Of a stretch of DNA of 14,871 nt, positions 7,950 to 13,081 are shown one piece after another (within the stretch, counting starts at the first letter, position 1; each line of letters starts with the position of its first letter). Made by a program: the position numbers and the translations under genes. The notes beneath the pieces were generated by a model. That model ran no database searches and was not told the origin of the DNA. It was given only the letters and a program-made list of their open reading frames with translations. This stretch comes from Hyphomicrobiales bacterium (GTDB lineage: Bacteria; Pseudomonadota; Alphaproteobacteria; Rhizobiales; OSC116): assembly GCA_013214985.1 (NCBI GenBank), contig JABSRY010000017.1, forward strand, positions 1-14,871, in the 5' to 3' direction.

Positions 7950-8026
7950 GCAGTTATAGCTCAGTTGGTTAGAGCGCCTGGTTGTGGACCAGGAGGTCGC
8001 AGGTTCGAGACCCGCTAACTGTACCA
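7950..8026 (+). tRNA. tRNA-His (GTG), insertion site of the mobile element
   Basis: Cloverleaf: acceptor GCAGTTA/TAACTGT (7 bp, G1:U72), D stem GCTC/GAGC, anticodon stem CCTGG/CCAGG with loop TTGTGGA and anticodon GTG at 7984-7986, T stem 7999-8003/8011-8015 with loop TTCGAGA, discriminator A73 at 8023 and encoded CCA at 8024-8026. The G1:U72/A73 end without G-1 and C73 is the derived tRNA-His type known from a large alphaproteobacterial clade. The T stem has an A:C mismatch at its centre (8001 with 8013). The 3' half is likely the attL core, because an integrase gene lies immediately beyond it. Confidence 0.97.
8003..8026 (+). other. Probable attL core within the tRNA-His 3' end
   Basis: Tyrosine recombinases of this type usually target the T loop to 3' end of tRNA genes and regenerate the gene. 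Here the tRNA 3' end is followed by a terminator and then, 126 bases on, by the integrase gene reading toward it. The exact core cannot be fixed because the matching attR is outside the window. Confidence 0.5.
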
Positions 8027-8029
8027 TTT

Positions 8030-8055
8030 AACCCAATGAATTTATTGGGTTTTTT
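8030..8055 (+). terminator. Rho-independent terminator of tRNA-His
   Basis: A perfect 8-bp stem AACCCAAT/ATTGGGTT (8030-8037 and 8044-8051) with a 6-base loop, followed by T to 8055, begins four bases after the CCA end. If attL ends with the tRNA, this terminator belongs to the element and replaces the original one. Confidence 0.85.
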
Positions 8056-8094
8056 AAATTATCACATCGGACAAAAAGAGAACAAAACAAATGT

Positions 8095-8128
8095 ATATGA
8101 CTCATTTTTGAGTCATATGTATGACTCT
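8095..8128. repeat. Inverted plus direct ATGACTC repeats between attL and int
   Basis: A 10-bp perfect inverted repeat, ATATGACTCA (8095-8104) and TGAGTCATAT (8109-8118), separated by four T, is followed by a third copy, ATGACTC, at 8121-8127. It lies between the presumed attL core and the integrase gene, where arm-type integrase or excisionase sites are found in related elements. It lacks a T tract on either strand and is unlikely to be a terminator. Confidence 0.5.
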
Positions 8129-8152
8129 GTGTCTAAAAAAATACGATTTGTT

Positions 8153-9436
8153 CTATTTTATAATGCTATTTCCTATTAGATTTGTCATTTTCTTAATAGC
8201 ACTATCGGCCATGTTTTGATTTAATGATAAATAATGTTTGAGTACAGTATCCACACTTGCAAAGCTATGGCCTGTTATTGACGCTATTTCGAATTTATCA
8301 GCCCCTGCCCGTGCCATTAGAGTGACCGCTGTGTCTCTCAAATCTTGAAAATTCTTGCCTTTGATCGACGGGTGTTTTTCGGCAACTTTGGCTTTTACTT
8401 TATTGAACCATGTGTTGAAGTTTTTTTGTTTCCATATTCTATAGCCACCCGATCTTTCTAGCGTGGTTTCGCAAACAAATAGCGGTAATGCGTTATTAAT
8501 TATACTCTTTGATTTGCGGTATAACATATTGCGTTCAATGGCCTGTTTTATGCGTTTTTCTGAAATAACAGTTAGTGGTATGTTAACAATTGTACCTGTT
8601 TTGTTTTGAGCGATTAATATACAACCTTCTTTATATTGTAGTTCGCTCATTTCTAGAATATCACCAAGGCAGGTTGCTGAATGACAGGCGACTATTGTTG
8701 CATCAGCAATTGACTTTAAATTCATTTTGTCGGCCTGTTTGATAAATTCTTGAATTTCGACATCTTCCCAAATGACGACGCGGGGCTTGCTTGATTTTAT
8801 GCGAATAGCTTTTACTGGGTTTTCATTTGTCCAGTCCAATTCAATAGCATATGTAAATAGCATTTTTAGAGTTGTTAGCCTTGCCTTGGCTGTATTGGGC
8901 GAAATTGTATCACAAAGCATGTCGTAATATGTTTTCACTACCTTGCGTGTAATATCTGTTATCAATGTATCTTTATTTGATTTTTTGGCGCGCCCCATAA
9001 CGCTTTTGATTGAATTTAATTGGTAACCGTATTCGCGCTGTGTTTTTGGCCTTAAACCCTTGAAATTTGGACTTTTGAGATAGCGTTCTATTAAGTTATT
9101 CAGAGTTTGCTGATTTGGGTCGTTTTTCAAATTCAAATCGGGCAAATTTATGGAGATACAGGGAACGGTACTTAAATCTTTGTAGTTTTTACCGCTTGAC
9201 CAACAATCTAATATTTCTTGGCTTTTATAAACATCACCATCACGCCATGCTTTTAAAATGGAATTAAGCCATTGGGCTTGTTGCATTGCAATATATAATG
9301 GGCTGTTTTTTCTAGCCGTTTTAAGTGGCACGACCGACCAGCCAAACTGCCTAACTGGTGCGGGTGGGTTCCAATAAAAATAATTACTATTTTTACGGGG
9401 ACTTTCGCATAAATAAGGGATTTTATATTTTGCCAT
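8153..9436 (-). CDS. int: Tyrosine recombinase (phage-type integrase)
   Basis: A 427-residue site-specific recombinase for integration and excision of the element. It has an N-terminal DNA-binding region (about 1-115), a SAM-like core-binding domain (about 118-215, NLIERYLKSPNFKGLRPKTQREY...) and a catalytic domain (about 220-427). Catalytic positions: Lys279 in NKTG, Arg367 in FQDLRDTAVT, His390 in ITGHS and nucleophile Tyr402 in HYL are present. Two positions deviate: the first Arg of the TGxRxGD motif is Cys256 (SATCLGDIL, codon TGC, one transition from CGC), and the His of HxxR is Gln364, a looser position in this family. The start has AAAGGAG seven bases upstream and overlaps the preceding gene by 14 bases, suggesting translational coupling. 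It reads toward tRNA-His, the usual int-att layout. Whether it is active is doubtful because of Cys256. Confidence 0.93.
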   Translation of the reverse strand: MAKYKIPYLCESPRKNSNYFYWNPPAPVRQFGWSVVPLKTARKNSPLYIAMQQAQWLNSILKAWRDGDVYKSQEILDCWSSGKNYKDLSTVPCISINLPDLNLKNDPNQQTLNNLIERYLKSPNFKGLRPKTQREYGYQLNSIKSVMGRAKKSNKDTLITDITRKVVKTYYDMLCDTISPNTAKARLTTLKMLFTYAIELDWTNENPVKAIRIKSSKPRVVIWEDVEIQEFIKQADKMNLKSIADATIVACHSATCLGDILEMSELQYKEGCILIAQNKTGTIVNIPLTVISEKRIKQAIERNMLYRKSKSIINNALPLFVCETTLERSGGYRIWKQKNFNTWFNKVKAKVAEKHPSIKGKNFQDLRDTAVTLMARAGADKFEIASITGHSFASVDTVLKHYLSLNQNMADSAIKKMTNLIGNSIIK

Positions 9437-9752
9437 GGGATTGCTCCTTTGGGGTATGGTTGATTATTTTTTCTATTTGTTTGACCGCGCTTAGTATGGA
9501 GTTTTCGGCCAAATTATTATTTGCTGCATCCATTGTATTGAACATTACTGCAAATTTCAATTTTATCTGGCTGCACAACAATGATGTATTGGGTGCATCA
9601 GCGATATATTGCGCGATATTACGCCATTCTTGATAACATATTTCTTGATCTGTATTTGATATTTTGCTTGTTGTCGTGTCGTTCTGGTTTTCTAACTCTA
9701 CATATTTATCAAGCAGTAGCGTTAAATAAGTTTCGTCTTTAGATTTTCTCAT
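9423..9752 (-). CDS. Small unknown protein coupled to int
   Basis: 109 residues, starting at ATG 9752 (MRKSKDETYLTLLLDKYVEL), which has ACAGGAG eight bases upstream. The longer frame to 9812 lacks such a site. The protein is soluble, largely helical by composition and has no motif I recognise. Its end overlaps int by 14 bases, so the two are surely cotranscribed and probably translationally coupled. A role with the recombinase (excision accessory or regulator) is possible from position only; it does not look like a typical winged-helix excisionase. Confidence 0.7.
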   Translation of the reverse strand: MRKSKDETYLTLLLDKYVELENQNDTTTSKISNTDQEICYQEWRNIAQYIADAPNTSLLCSQIKLKFAVMFNTMDAANNNLAENSILSAVKQIEKIINHTPKEQSHGKI

Positions 9753-10000
9753 AGGTTTACTCCTGTAGATTTCGAAGTTAGAGATTTTCTTACTGATATT
9801 GCAACAGTGCAATAGGCAAAATATTTATTAATGATATAATTATAAGTTATTTGTTTTTTGGATAATTGTTTCATTTTATTTTCACCTTTGCATACTCGCG
9901 CAAATATTTGTTTTCACTCTATATTGGGCGTAATTAGATTGTCTTTAGAATGTTGAAGTGAACTAGAAGAGTCAAATTTAAATTTTTATTTGAGTTAAAA

Positions 10001-10016
10001 GTTAATTTTAATTAAC
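10001..10016. repeat. AT palindrome GTTAATT-TT-AATTAAC
   Basis: Seven-bp perfect arms around TT. It belongs to a cluster of TTAATTA-like words between 10001 and 10108 and may be a protein-binding site. Confidence 0.4.
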
Positions 10017-10067
10017 TATACAAGTCTTTATTATTATTCACTTATAATAGCTTGTTCACAGTCCGTT

Positions 10068-10094
10068 CTAATTAACCAATTTTTGATTAATTAG
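10068..10094. repeat. Hairpin CTAATTAA...TTAATTAG downstream of the small membrane gene
   Basis: An 8-bp perfect stem, one C:A mismatch, then three more pairs (CAA/TTG) and a TTT loop. It lies eight bases after the stop codon of the gene at 10102-10314 but has no T tract, so it is not a standard terminator. Confidence 0.4.
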
Positions 10095-10101
10095 GTACAA
10101 A

Positions 10102-10314
10102 TTAATTATTCTTAATCCAAAAATACAACTTTATGATGTAGTAAAGTAGTGCAAAAAATATACCCAAAATGGATATTGTTAATAATAATGGGGGCATATC
10201 GTTTAATGTAATTTTACTTAAAATTATAAGTATTATCATTAACGCATAGACTATTATTAGCGTTATTAGTTTGAATAATTTGGATTTTATTGGGCTTATT
10301 GAAATTGGGGACAT
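10102..10314 (-). CDS. Small two-helix membrane protein
   Basis: 70 residues from ATG at 10314 (MSPISISPIKSK). Two hydrophobic segments, about 16-34 (ITLIIVYALMIILIILS) and about 42-65 (LLLTISILGIFFALLYYIIKL), are joined by a short polar turn. Lysines at 10-16 and at the C-terminus suggest both ends are cytoplasmic. A longer frame upstream to 10401 would run over the better-supported gene at 10328-10528 and I reject it. The ribosome site (AGG, about nine bases upstream) is weak. Function unknown. Its place in a leftward small-gene operon of the element is compatible with a superinfection-exclusion or holin-like role, but nothing proves it. Confidence 0.5.
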   Translation of the reverse strand: MSPISISPIKSKLFKLITLIIVYALMIILIILSKITLNDMPPLLLTISILGIFFALLYYIIKLYFWIKNN

Positions 10315-10327
10315 TGATTTAGCCTGG

Positions 10328-10528
10328 TTATGAAAGTTCGACCGAAAGGCGGTCATTAATTTTGTAAAAAGTGATAGGTGCAAACATCGAACGAACATCA
10401 TTAGTTTGTTTATTAATTAAATAGAAATGACCTTCTGACTGAAACTCGCAATACCATTTACTATTTTCAATAAATGATTTAATTGAGCGAAAATTGTTGC
10501 CTGTCCATGTTATTCTACTTGCATGCAT
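10328..10528 (-). CDS. Small unknown protein
   Basis: 66 residues from ATG at 10528 (MHASRITWTGNNFRSIKSF), with AAGGG about nine bases upstream. The start is two bases after the stop codon of the preceding gene (10531-10929), a spacing typical of coupled operon genes. It is soluble and rich in aromatic residues (KWYCEF, HFYL, FYKI), suggesting a compact beta-rich fold. I recognise no motif. The 82-residue version that begins at 10576 would overlap the upstream gene by 46 bases and has no better start. Confidence 0.6.
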   Translation of the reverse strand: MHASRITWTGNNFRSIKSFIENSKWYCEFQSEGHFYLINKQTNDVRSMFAPITFYKINDRLSVELS

Positions 10529-10530
10529 TA

Positions 10531-10929
10531 TTATTGCCCTTGCCTTGACACTTGTTCGAATTGCGAAGGTAAGCAATAGAAGTAGAATTTTGAGCGGATA
10601 TTGTTGTTAAAACGTTTTAGACTGCCGCAATCATATAAACCTCTAATTACATAATTTACTTGATATTGATCTTTTTTTGTTTGCCTGATTATGAAATTAG
10701 CAGTCTGAGGCCCATGTTTATCTAGTAAATTCATGATGGTATGTTTGAGTTCTAGGTTTTTATCGTTATACGATTGGGGATAATTATCGATGCCATATGA
10801 TTTGTTTTTGTGGTCAAGTAAGCGTTGTAGGGCTGCATTATGAACTGCTTGTTTTTGATCTTGGGTAGCTCCGCAATCAAAATAATGATGGGTGACATCT
10901 AGCGGTTTTGTAATATCTGATGTTTTCAT
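10531..10929 (-). CDS. Unknown protein with a possible winged-helix segment
   Basis: 132 residues. The middle part (about 64-108: HTIMNLLDKHGPQTANFIIRQ, then VNYVIRGLYDCGSLKRF) has the pattern of a winged helix-turn-helix: a helix ending in xHGP(Q/M)TA, a second helix, a recognition-like helix with a turn, and a short wing. DNA binding is therefore plausible but not certain. The N-terminal half is polar and unrecognised. The start ATG at 10929 has GGA about 11 bases upstream, a weak site. It belongs to the leftward operon controlled from 11543-11695, with the next gene 87 bases upstream and another two bases downstream. Confidence 0.6.
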   Translation of the reverse strand: MKTSDITKPLDVTHHYFDCGATQDQKQAVHNAALQRLLDHKNKSYGIDNYPQSYNDKNLELKHTIMNLLDKHGPQTANFIIRQTKKDQYQVNYVIRGLYDCGSLKRFNNNIRSKFYFYCLPSQFEQVSRQGQ

Positions 10930-10989
10930 AATTTTATTTCCATCGTTTGAGATACCTAAAAGCTGTCTAGAACCAGCCTCTAGTTACAT

Positions 10990-11014
10990 TTGTGCAAAAT
11001 CGGGGGATGCACAA
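10990..11014. repeat. Inverted repeat TTGTGCA...TGCACAA
   Basis: Perfect 7-bp arms separated by 11 bases, directly after the stop codon of the gene at 11016-11291. No T tract follows on the minus strand, so it is either an attenuating RNA hairpin or a regulator site ahead of the gene at 10531-10929. Confidence 0.4.
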
Positions 11015-11015
11015 G

Positions 11016-11291
11016 TTAGTAATTTGAAAATTGATCGACTAAGTTATCGGACGTATTAGTTTTTGATTGTTTGGCACTAGAAGGGGTTGATTGTCCGTTT
11101 GCAATCCACTTTCGGATTGAGCCAACATGATATTTTTGGGCACGAAAACGTGTGTCTGGTTTTGGTAAACCATTGGCAAAAAGATGTTTGCGGTGACGCT
11201 CGAAAGTACGGACTGACATTTTTAAAAAGCATTGTGCTAGTTCTGAACGACTTATATATTCATCATCTGAAAAGTTTAGAGCTGAGATCAT
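11016..11291 (-). CDS. AlpA/excisionase-like helix-turn-helix protein
   Basis: 91 residues. Residues about 12-64 read ISRSELAQCFLKMSVRTFER, then RKHLFANGLPKPDTRF, and the ending KYHVGSIRKWI. This is the layout of AlpA/MerR-type DNA-binding domains: HTH helix pair, a 'G(L/F)P.P' turn and wing, then 'W(L/I)' near the end. Such proteins serve phages and islands as excisionases or regulators of int. A Ser/Thr/Asn-rich tail follows. The start overlaps the preceding gene by four bases (ATGA) and has GAGG seven bases upstream, so they are coupled. With no other obvious excisionase in view, this is the best candidate for the recombination directionality factor. Confidence 0.65.
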   Translation of the reverse strand: MISALNFSDDEYISRSELAQCFLKMSVRTFERHRKHLFANGLPKPDTRFRAQKYHVGSIRKWIANGQSTPSSAKQSKTNTSDNLVDQFSNY

Positions 11292-11542
11292 TTTGTGACC
11301 TCAACTACGGAATTTTCTTCAACCCTTTCAAATTCTTCTCCAAGCGGAATAAGAGCTTCACAGCACTGAAAGGGGAAATTTCCTACTTCATCATTTAAGA
11401 TTTTTGTCGTTATAGTTGCGACCAATGCCTTAACGGCAGTCAACAATTCTGCTCTAGTCACTAAATGCGCACTTGCATCAACTTGATTTATACAAGCGCT
11501 AATTATCGCATCTGAAAGAGGTTCTGAAACTTTGATTGACAT
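11288..11542 (-). CDS. Unknown protein, first gene of the leftward operon
   Basis: 84 residues, acidic and mostly helical in composition: MSIKVSEPLSDAIISACINQ, then an Ala/Val/Thr-rich helix and a Glu-rich C-terminus. No motif recognised. The start is strongly supported by AGGTGAG six bases upstream of ATG. It follows the promoter at 11580-11608 and operator O1, so it is the first gene expressed when the repressor leaves. It overlaps the downstream HTH gene by four bases. Confidence 0.7.
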   Translation of the reverse strand: MSIKVSEPLSDAIISACINQVDASAHLVTRAELLTAVKALVATITTKILNDEVGNFPFQCCEALIPLGEEFERVEENSVVEVTK

Positions 11543-11562
11543 TAACTCACCTATAAATTATC

Positions 11563-11579
11563 ACTTCCAATTAAGAAGC
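11563..11579 (-). promoter_or_regulatory. Operator O1
   Basis: Minus strand GCTTCTTAATTGGAAGT: a quasi-palindrome with core TTC-N7-GAA. It starts at the base next to the -10 box of the leftward promoter and so covers the transcription start. Confidence 0.65.
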
Positions 11580-11608
11580 ATATAATTACATTAAGTAATA
11601 TTTGTCAA
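11580..11608 (-). promoter_or_regulatory. Promoter of the leftward operon
   Basis: On the minus strand: consensus TTGACA (11603-11608), 17-bp spacer, TTATAT (11580-11585). The expected start of transcription lies inside operator O1. Confidence 0.75.
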
Positions 11609-11625
11609 ATGTAATGAAATCGTAT

Positions 11626-11666
11626 TGTGGATAAAAAATTCCTAAAAGGAAGCATATTAATCCACA
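11626..11666. repeat. Nested palindrome with two DnaA-box-like sequences around O2
   Basis: TGTGGAT (11626-11632) and ATCCACA (11660-11666) form an outer inverted repeat whose centre (11646) nearly coincides with that of O2 (11645). The left arm extends to TTATCCACA on the minus strand, the exact DnaA-box consensus; the right arm reads TAATCCACA on the plus strand, one mismatch. Confidence 0.5.
11637..11653 (-). promoter_or_regulatory. Operator O2
   Basis: Minus strand GCTTCCTTTTAGGAATT, sharing ATATGCTTC and the TTC-N7-GAA core with O1 and lying 74 bp from it, about seven helical turns. Its inner part TTCCT-AAA-AGGAA is a perfect dyad. Confidence 0.65.
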
Positions 11667-11695
11667 TATTGTAACACTAAGAATTATTGTTTCTA

Positions 11696-12016
11696 TTAAT
11701 TATCCTTAGCCATTGAGCTTACAAGAGCTAAAACACCTCTTTGCTGATTTACTGTCAATTTGCTAAAAACATTTAATAGAGATATTTGTATCGGGGTCGA
11801 ATTTTCTGGTTTATCTTCTGGCATCAATAAATCAGAAACCTTTACATTATATACGCTTGCATACCGTTTCAGCCATGGAATTGTCATTGGTGCATCACCG
11901 TTTTCATGTTTATGAACTTGACTAGGACTGCACACTAATCGATCGGCAACTTCACGTTGTGTCCAACCGTTGTTTTTACGATAATATTGAATTAAAGACT
12001 GGGGATGATCTATCAA
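11696..12016 (-). CDS. CI-like repressor, XRE-family HTH
   Basis: 106 residues. An HTH_3/XRE domain occupies about 6-63: LIQYYRKNNGWTQREVADRL, then PSQVHKHENGDAPMTIPWLK, with an ending typical of the family (ASVYNVKVSDLL). The remaining 40 residues are short and helical and do not contain a LexA/CI-type Ser-Lys peptidase domain, so RecA-stimulated self-cleavage is not expected. The start is TTG at 12016; the frame is closed by TAG four codons upstream and only AGAAAG precedes it, so initiation may be inefficient. It is divergent from the Cro-like gene. Operator O3 lies just downstream of its predicted -10 box, suggesting autorepression. It is probably the master repressor of the element. Confidence 0.85.
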   Translation of the reverse strand: MIDHPQSLIQYYRKNNGWTQREVADRLVCSPSQVHKHENGDAPMTIPWLKRYASVYNVKVSDLLMPEDKPENSTPIQISLLNVFSKLTVNQQRGVLALVSSMAKDN

Positions 12017-12049
12017 TTTGATTGCTTTCTAATTGTTTAAAAGAAATTC

Positions 12050-12066
12050 GCTTCTTGTTAGGAATT
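12050..12066 (+). promoter_or_regulatory. Operator O3
   Basis: GCTTCTTGTTAGGAATT, core TTC-N7-GAA, on the transcription start of the repressor promoter. Confidence 0.65.
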
Positions 12067-12072
12067 AACATC

Positions 12073-12101
12073 AATATAGGAAATGTGTACAAGAATTTCA
12101 A
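12073..12101 (-). promoter_or_regulatory. Promoter of the CI-like repressor gene
   Basis: On the minus strand: TTGAAA (12096-12101), 17-bp spacer, TATATT (12073-12078). The transcription start is expected near 12066, inside O3. Confidence 0.65.
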
Positions 12102-12108
12102 TTTTTTC

Positions 12109-12138
12109 TTGACGAAAATCAATAAATGAAACTATATA
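12109..12138 (+). promoter_or_regulatory. Probable promoter of the Cro-like gene
   Basis: TTGACG (12109-12114), 18-bp spacer, TATATA (12133-12138). It is back to back with the repressor promoter (the two -35 boxes are about eight bases apart), so the two polymerases probably interfere. Confidence 0.55.
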
Positions 12139-12158
12139 TCTACATATAAGGAATTTTT

Positions 12159-12175
12159 GCTTCTTAATTGTAGGT
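12159..12175 (+). promoter_or_regulatory. Operator O4
   Basis: GCTTCTTAATTGTAGGT, identical to O1 over its first 12 bases; the right half is degenerate (TAG for GAA). It lies about 14 bases inside the predicted cro transcript and overlaps its ribosome site. Confidence 0.55.
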
Positions 12176-12180
12176 TTAAA

Positions 12181-12402
12181 ATGAACAAGTCAAAACACCC
12201 AATTGAACGATGGCTCGTAAACAATGGTTATACAAAAACTTGGTTTTGTAGAGCATTGGACATTAATAGCGGTCAACTCAGTAAATACTGTATGGGAAAG
12301 CAAATGCCCCGAGATGAACGATTGCAAAAGATTAAGGTCATTACGGGTGGAGATATTACCCCAAATGATATGTATAGCTATTTACAAAAAATTCGAGTTT
12401 AA
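12181..12402 (+). CDS. Cro-like HTH protein
   Basis: 73 residues from ATG 12181 (MNKSKHPIERWLVNNGYTKT), with TAGG about seven bases upstream. The eight-codon longer form would begin inside O4 without a ribosome site. A single compact helix-turn-helix of the Cro/YdaS type covers nearly the whole protein: WLVNNGYTKTWFCRAL, DINSGQLSKYCMGKQMPR (recognition helix with SGQLSKY) and a final helix VITGGDITPNDMYSYL. It is the first gene of the rightward operon and divergent from the CI-like repressor, the classic arrangement of a phage switch. It probably represses the repressor promoter through O3 or O4. A strong terminator follows 120 bases downstream. Confidence 0.85.
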   Translation: MNKSKHPIERWLVNNGYTKTWFCRALDINSGQLSKYCMGKQMPRDERLQKIKVITGGDITPNDMYSYLQKIRV

Positions 12403-12410
12403 GGGTTTTC

Positions 12411-12749
12411 ATGATGTTTTTACAGCCAATTACAACATCGATGAAAAGTTGTCAGCTCCTAAGTGGGCTGGCAACATCTAATTTTAGTTTGACCTCCCTC
12501 GCGGTTAATATTAACCGCGCAACTACGGCGCTCTACAATTTAGCTAGAGCGCCGTTTTTTAAACCAAATACCAATAATATTATATGGGTGGCCCCGCGCC
12601 CTAGCTGTGATGCTGATTATGCATTTGAATATGTGGTTCAAATGAGTAATGGCGACACACACTATTTTAAATGTAACGCAAACAAAATGTTGACGGATAT
12701 TAGCATTTTGCTTGATGCAACTGACGTGAAATTTAGGGGTCGGCAATGA
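12411..12749 (+). CDS. Uncertain ORF overlapping a structured RNA; C-terminal part may be a real small protein
   Basis: 112 codons open from ATG 12411, which has AAGGG seven bases upstream. The end overlaps the next gene by four bases (ATGA), as in coupled operons. The first half (QLLSGLATSNFSLTSLAVNI, then NRATTALYNLARAPFF) is encoded by three hairpins including an intrinsic terminator and looks like translated RNA structure rather than a protein domain. The second half (YAFEYVVQMSNGDTHYFKCNANKMLTDIS) looks like a normal small domain. This two-part layout recalls Ash/Icd-like ORFs next to C4 antisense RNAs in phages P1/P4; the resemblance is from memory and tentative. A shorter protein could begin at GTG 12588, past the terminator. 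Translation across the hairpins could in principle prevent termination. Confidence 0.45.
   Translation: MMFLQPITTSMKSCQLLSGLATSNFSLTSLAVNINRATTALYNLARAPFFKPNTNNIIWVAPRPSCDADYAFEYVVQMSNGDTHYFKCNANKMLTDISILLDATDVKFRGRQ
12500..12519. repeat. 20-bp perfect palindrome
   Basis: CGCGGTTAATATTAACCGCG is fully self-complementary with no spacer. It could be hairpin 2 of the RNA, a dimeric protein site, or both. It precedes the terminator by five bases. Confidence 0.7.
12525..12560 (+). terminator. Strong rho-independent terminator after cro (tR1-like)
   Basis: A perfect 11-bp GC-rich stem ACGGCGCTCTA/TAGAGCGCCGT (12525-12535 and 12545-12555), 9-base loop, and T to 12560. It would stop transcription from the cro promoter before the replication genes unless translation or an antiterminator prevents it. 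Confidence 0.85.
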
Positions 12750-13081
12750 TGGATGCGGATAAAATTCAATATCTTAAAAACAGTATAGGGCTTTTGACTA
12801 TTGGTAATATAGAGCGCCATATTCAGAATGGTACATTTGAGCGGTTATGTGACAGTTTTGACAATGCCTTTACTATTCAACGGCCAAGTGAAACGGATTT
12901 GTTTTTATTTTTAAATGTTGCCCAGGTGATTAGCCTTGGGAAATTAAACGCTGATACTAAGGCTATGTGTTGCGCAATTTATGAAGAATTTAAGAAGCAA
13001 CGCCCGCACCAAAATTTAAGCACTGAAAAGTCAAACGTTCCTGATATTAGACACTGGTATGAGGATGGGCAATATGAATAA
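12746..13081 (+). CDS. Unknown protein upstream of the primase-like gene
   Basis: 111 residues from ATG 12746 (ATGATG; the second Met is also possible), with AGGGG six bases upstream. It overlaps the preceding frame by four bases and the next gene by eight, so it is part of a tight rightward operon. Soluble, mainly helical: MMDADKIQYLKNSIGLLTIG, then a stretch with FDNAFTIQRPSETDLFLFLN and an end WYEDGQYE. No domain recognised. Genes at this position in phage replication modules often encode small replication or regulatory accessory proteins, but that is inference from place only. Confidence 0.75.
   Translation: MMDADKIQYLKNSIGLLTIGNIERHIQNGTFERLCDSFDNAFTIQRPSETDLFLFLNVAQVISLGKLNADTKAMCCAIYEEFKKQRPHQNLSTEKSNVPDIRHWYEDGQYE

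Larger units (their letters stand above)
9753..10101. other. AT-rich intergenic region with several dyads
   Basis: 349 bases without a convincing gene. It holds ATTGCA-ACAG-TGCAAT (9798-9813) in the probable leader of the gene at 9423-9752, the palindrome GTTAATT-TT-AATTAAC (10001-10016), and a longer hairpin at 10068-10094. A TATAAT occurs on the minus strand at about 9840, without a good -35, so a separate promoter for the int pair is possible but not secure. Confidence 0.5.
12448..12560 (+). ncRNA. Candidate structured RNA with three hairpins (C4-like or attenuator)
   Basis: Hairpin 1: an 11-bp stem GTTGTCAGCTC with GGGCTGGCAAC (12448-12458/12465-12475, including G:U pairs) and a 6-base loop. 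Then a single-stranded stretch containing CCTCC, complementary to a ribosome site. Hairpin 2: a 20-bp perfect palindrome (12500-12519). Hairpin 3: the terminator at 12525-12560. The density of strong structure in 113 bases of an AT-rich region is far above the surroundings. In phages P1, P7 and P4 a comparable position is occupied by C4-type antisense RNA controlling a downstream gene; here identity is inferred from structure only. Confidence 0.4.

Noticed and set aside
7982..8179. 65-codon plus-strand frame starting in tRNA-His
   Set aside because: Begins in the anticodon arm and crosses the terminator and repeat array; not a plausible gene.
9358..9633. 91-codon plus-strand frame across the start of int
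   Set aside because: Overlaps two well-supported minus-strand genes and has no ribosome site.
10315..10401. N-terminal extension of the small membrane protein to 10401
   Set aside because: Overlaps the gene at 10328-10528, which has a better start and operon spacing.
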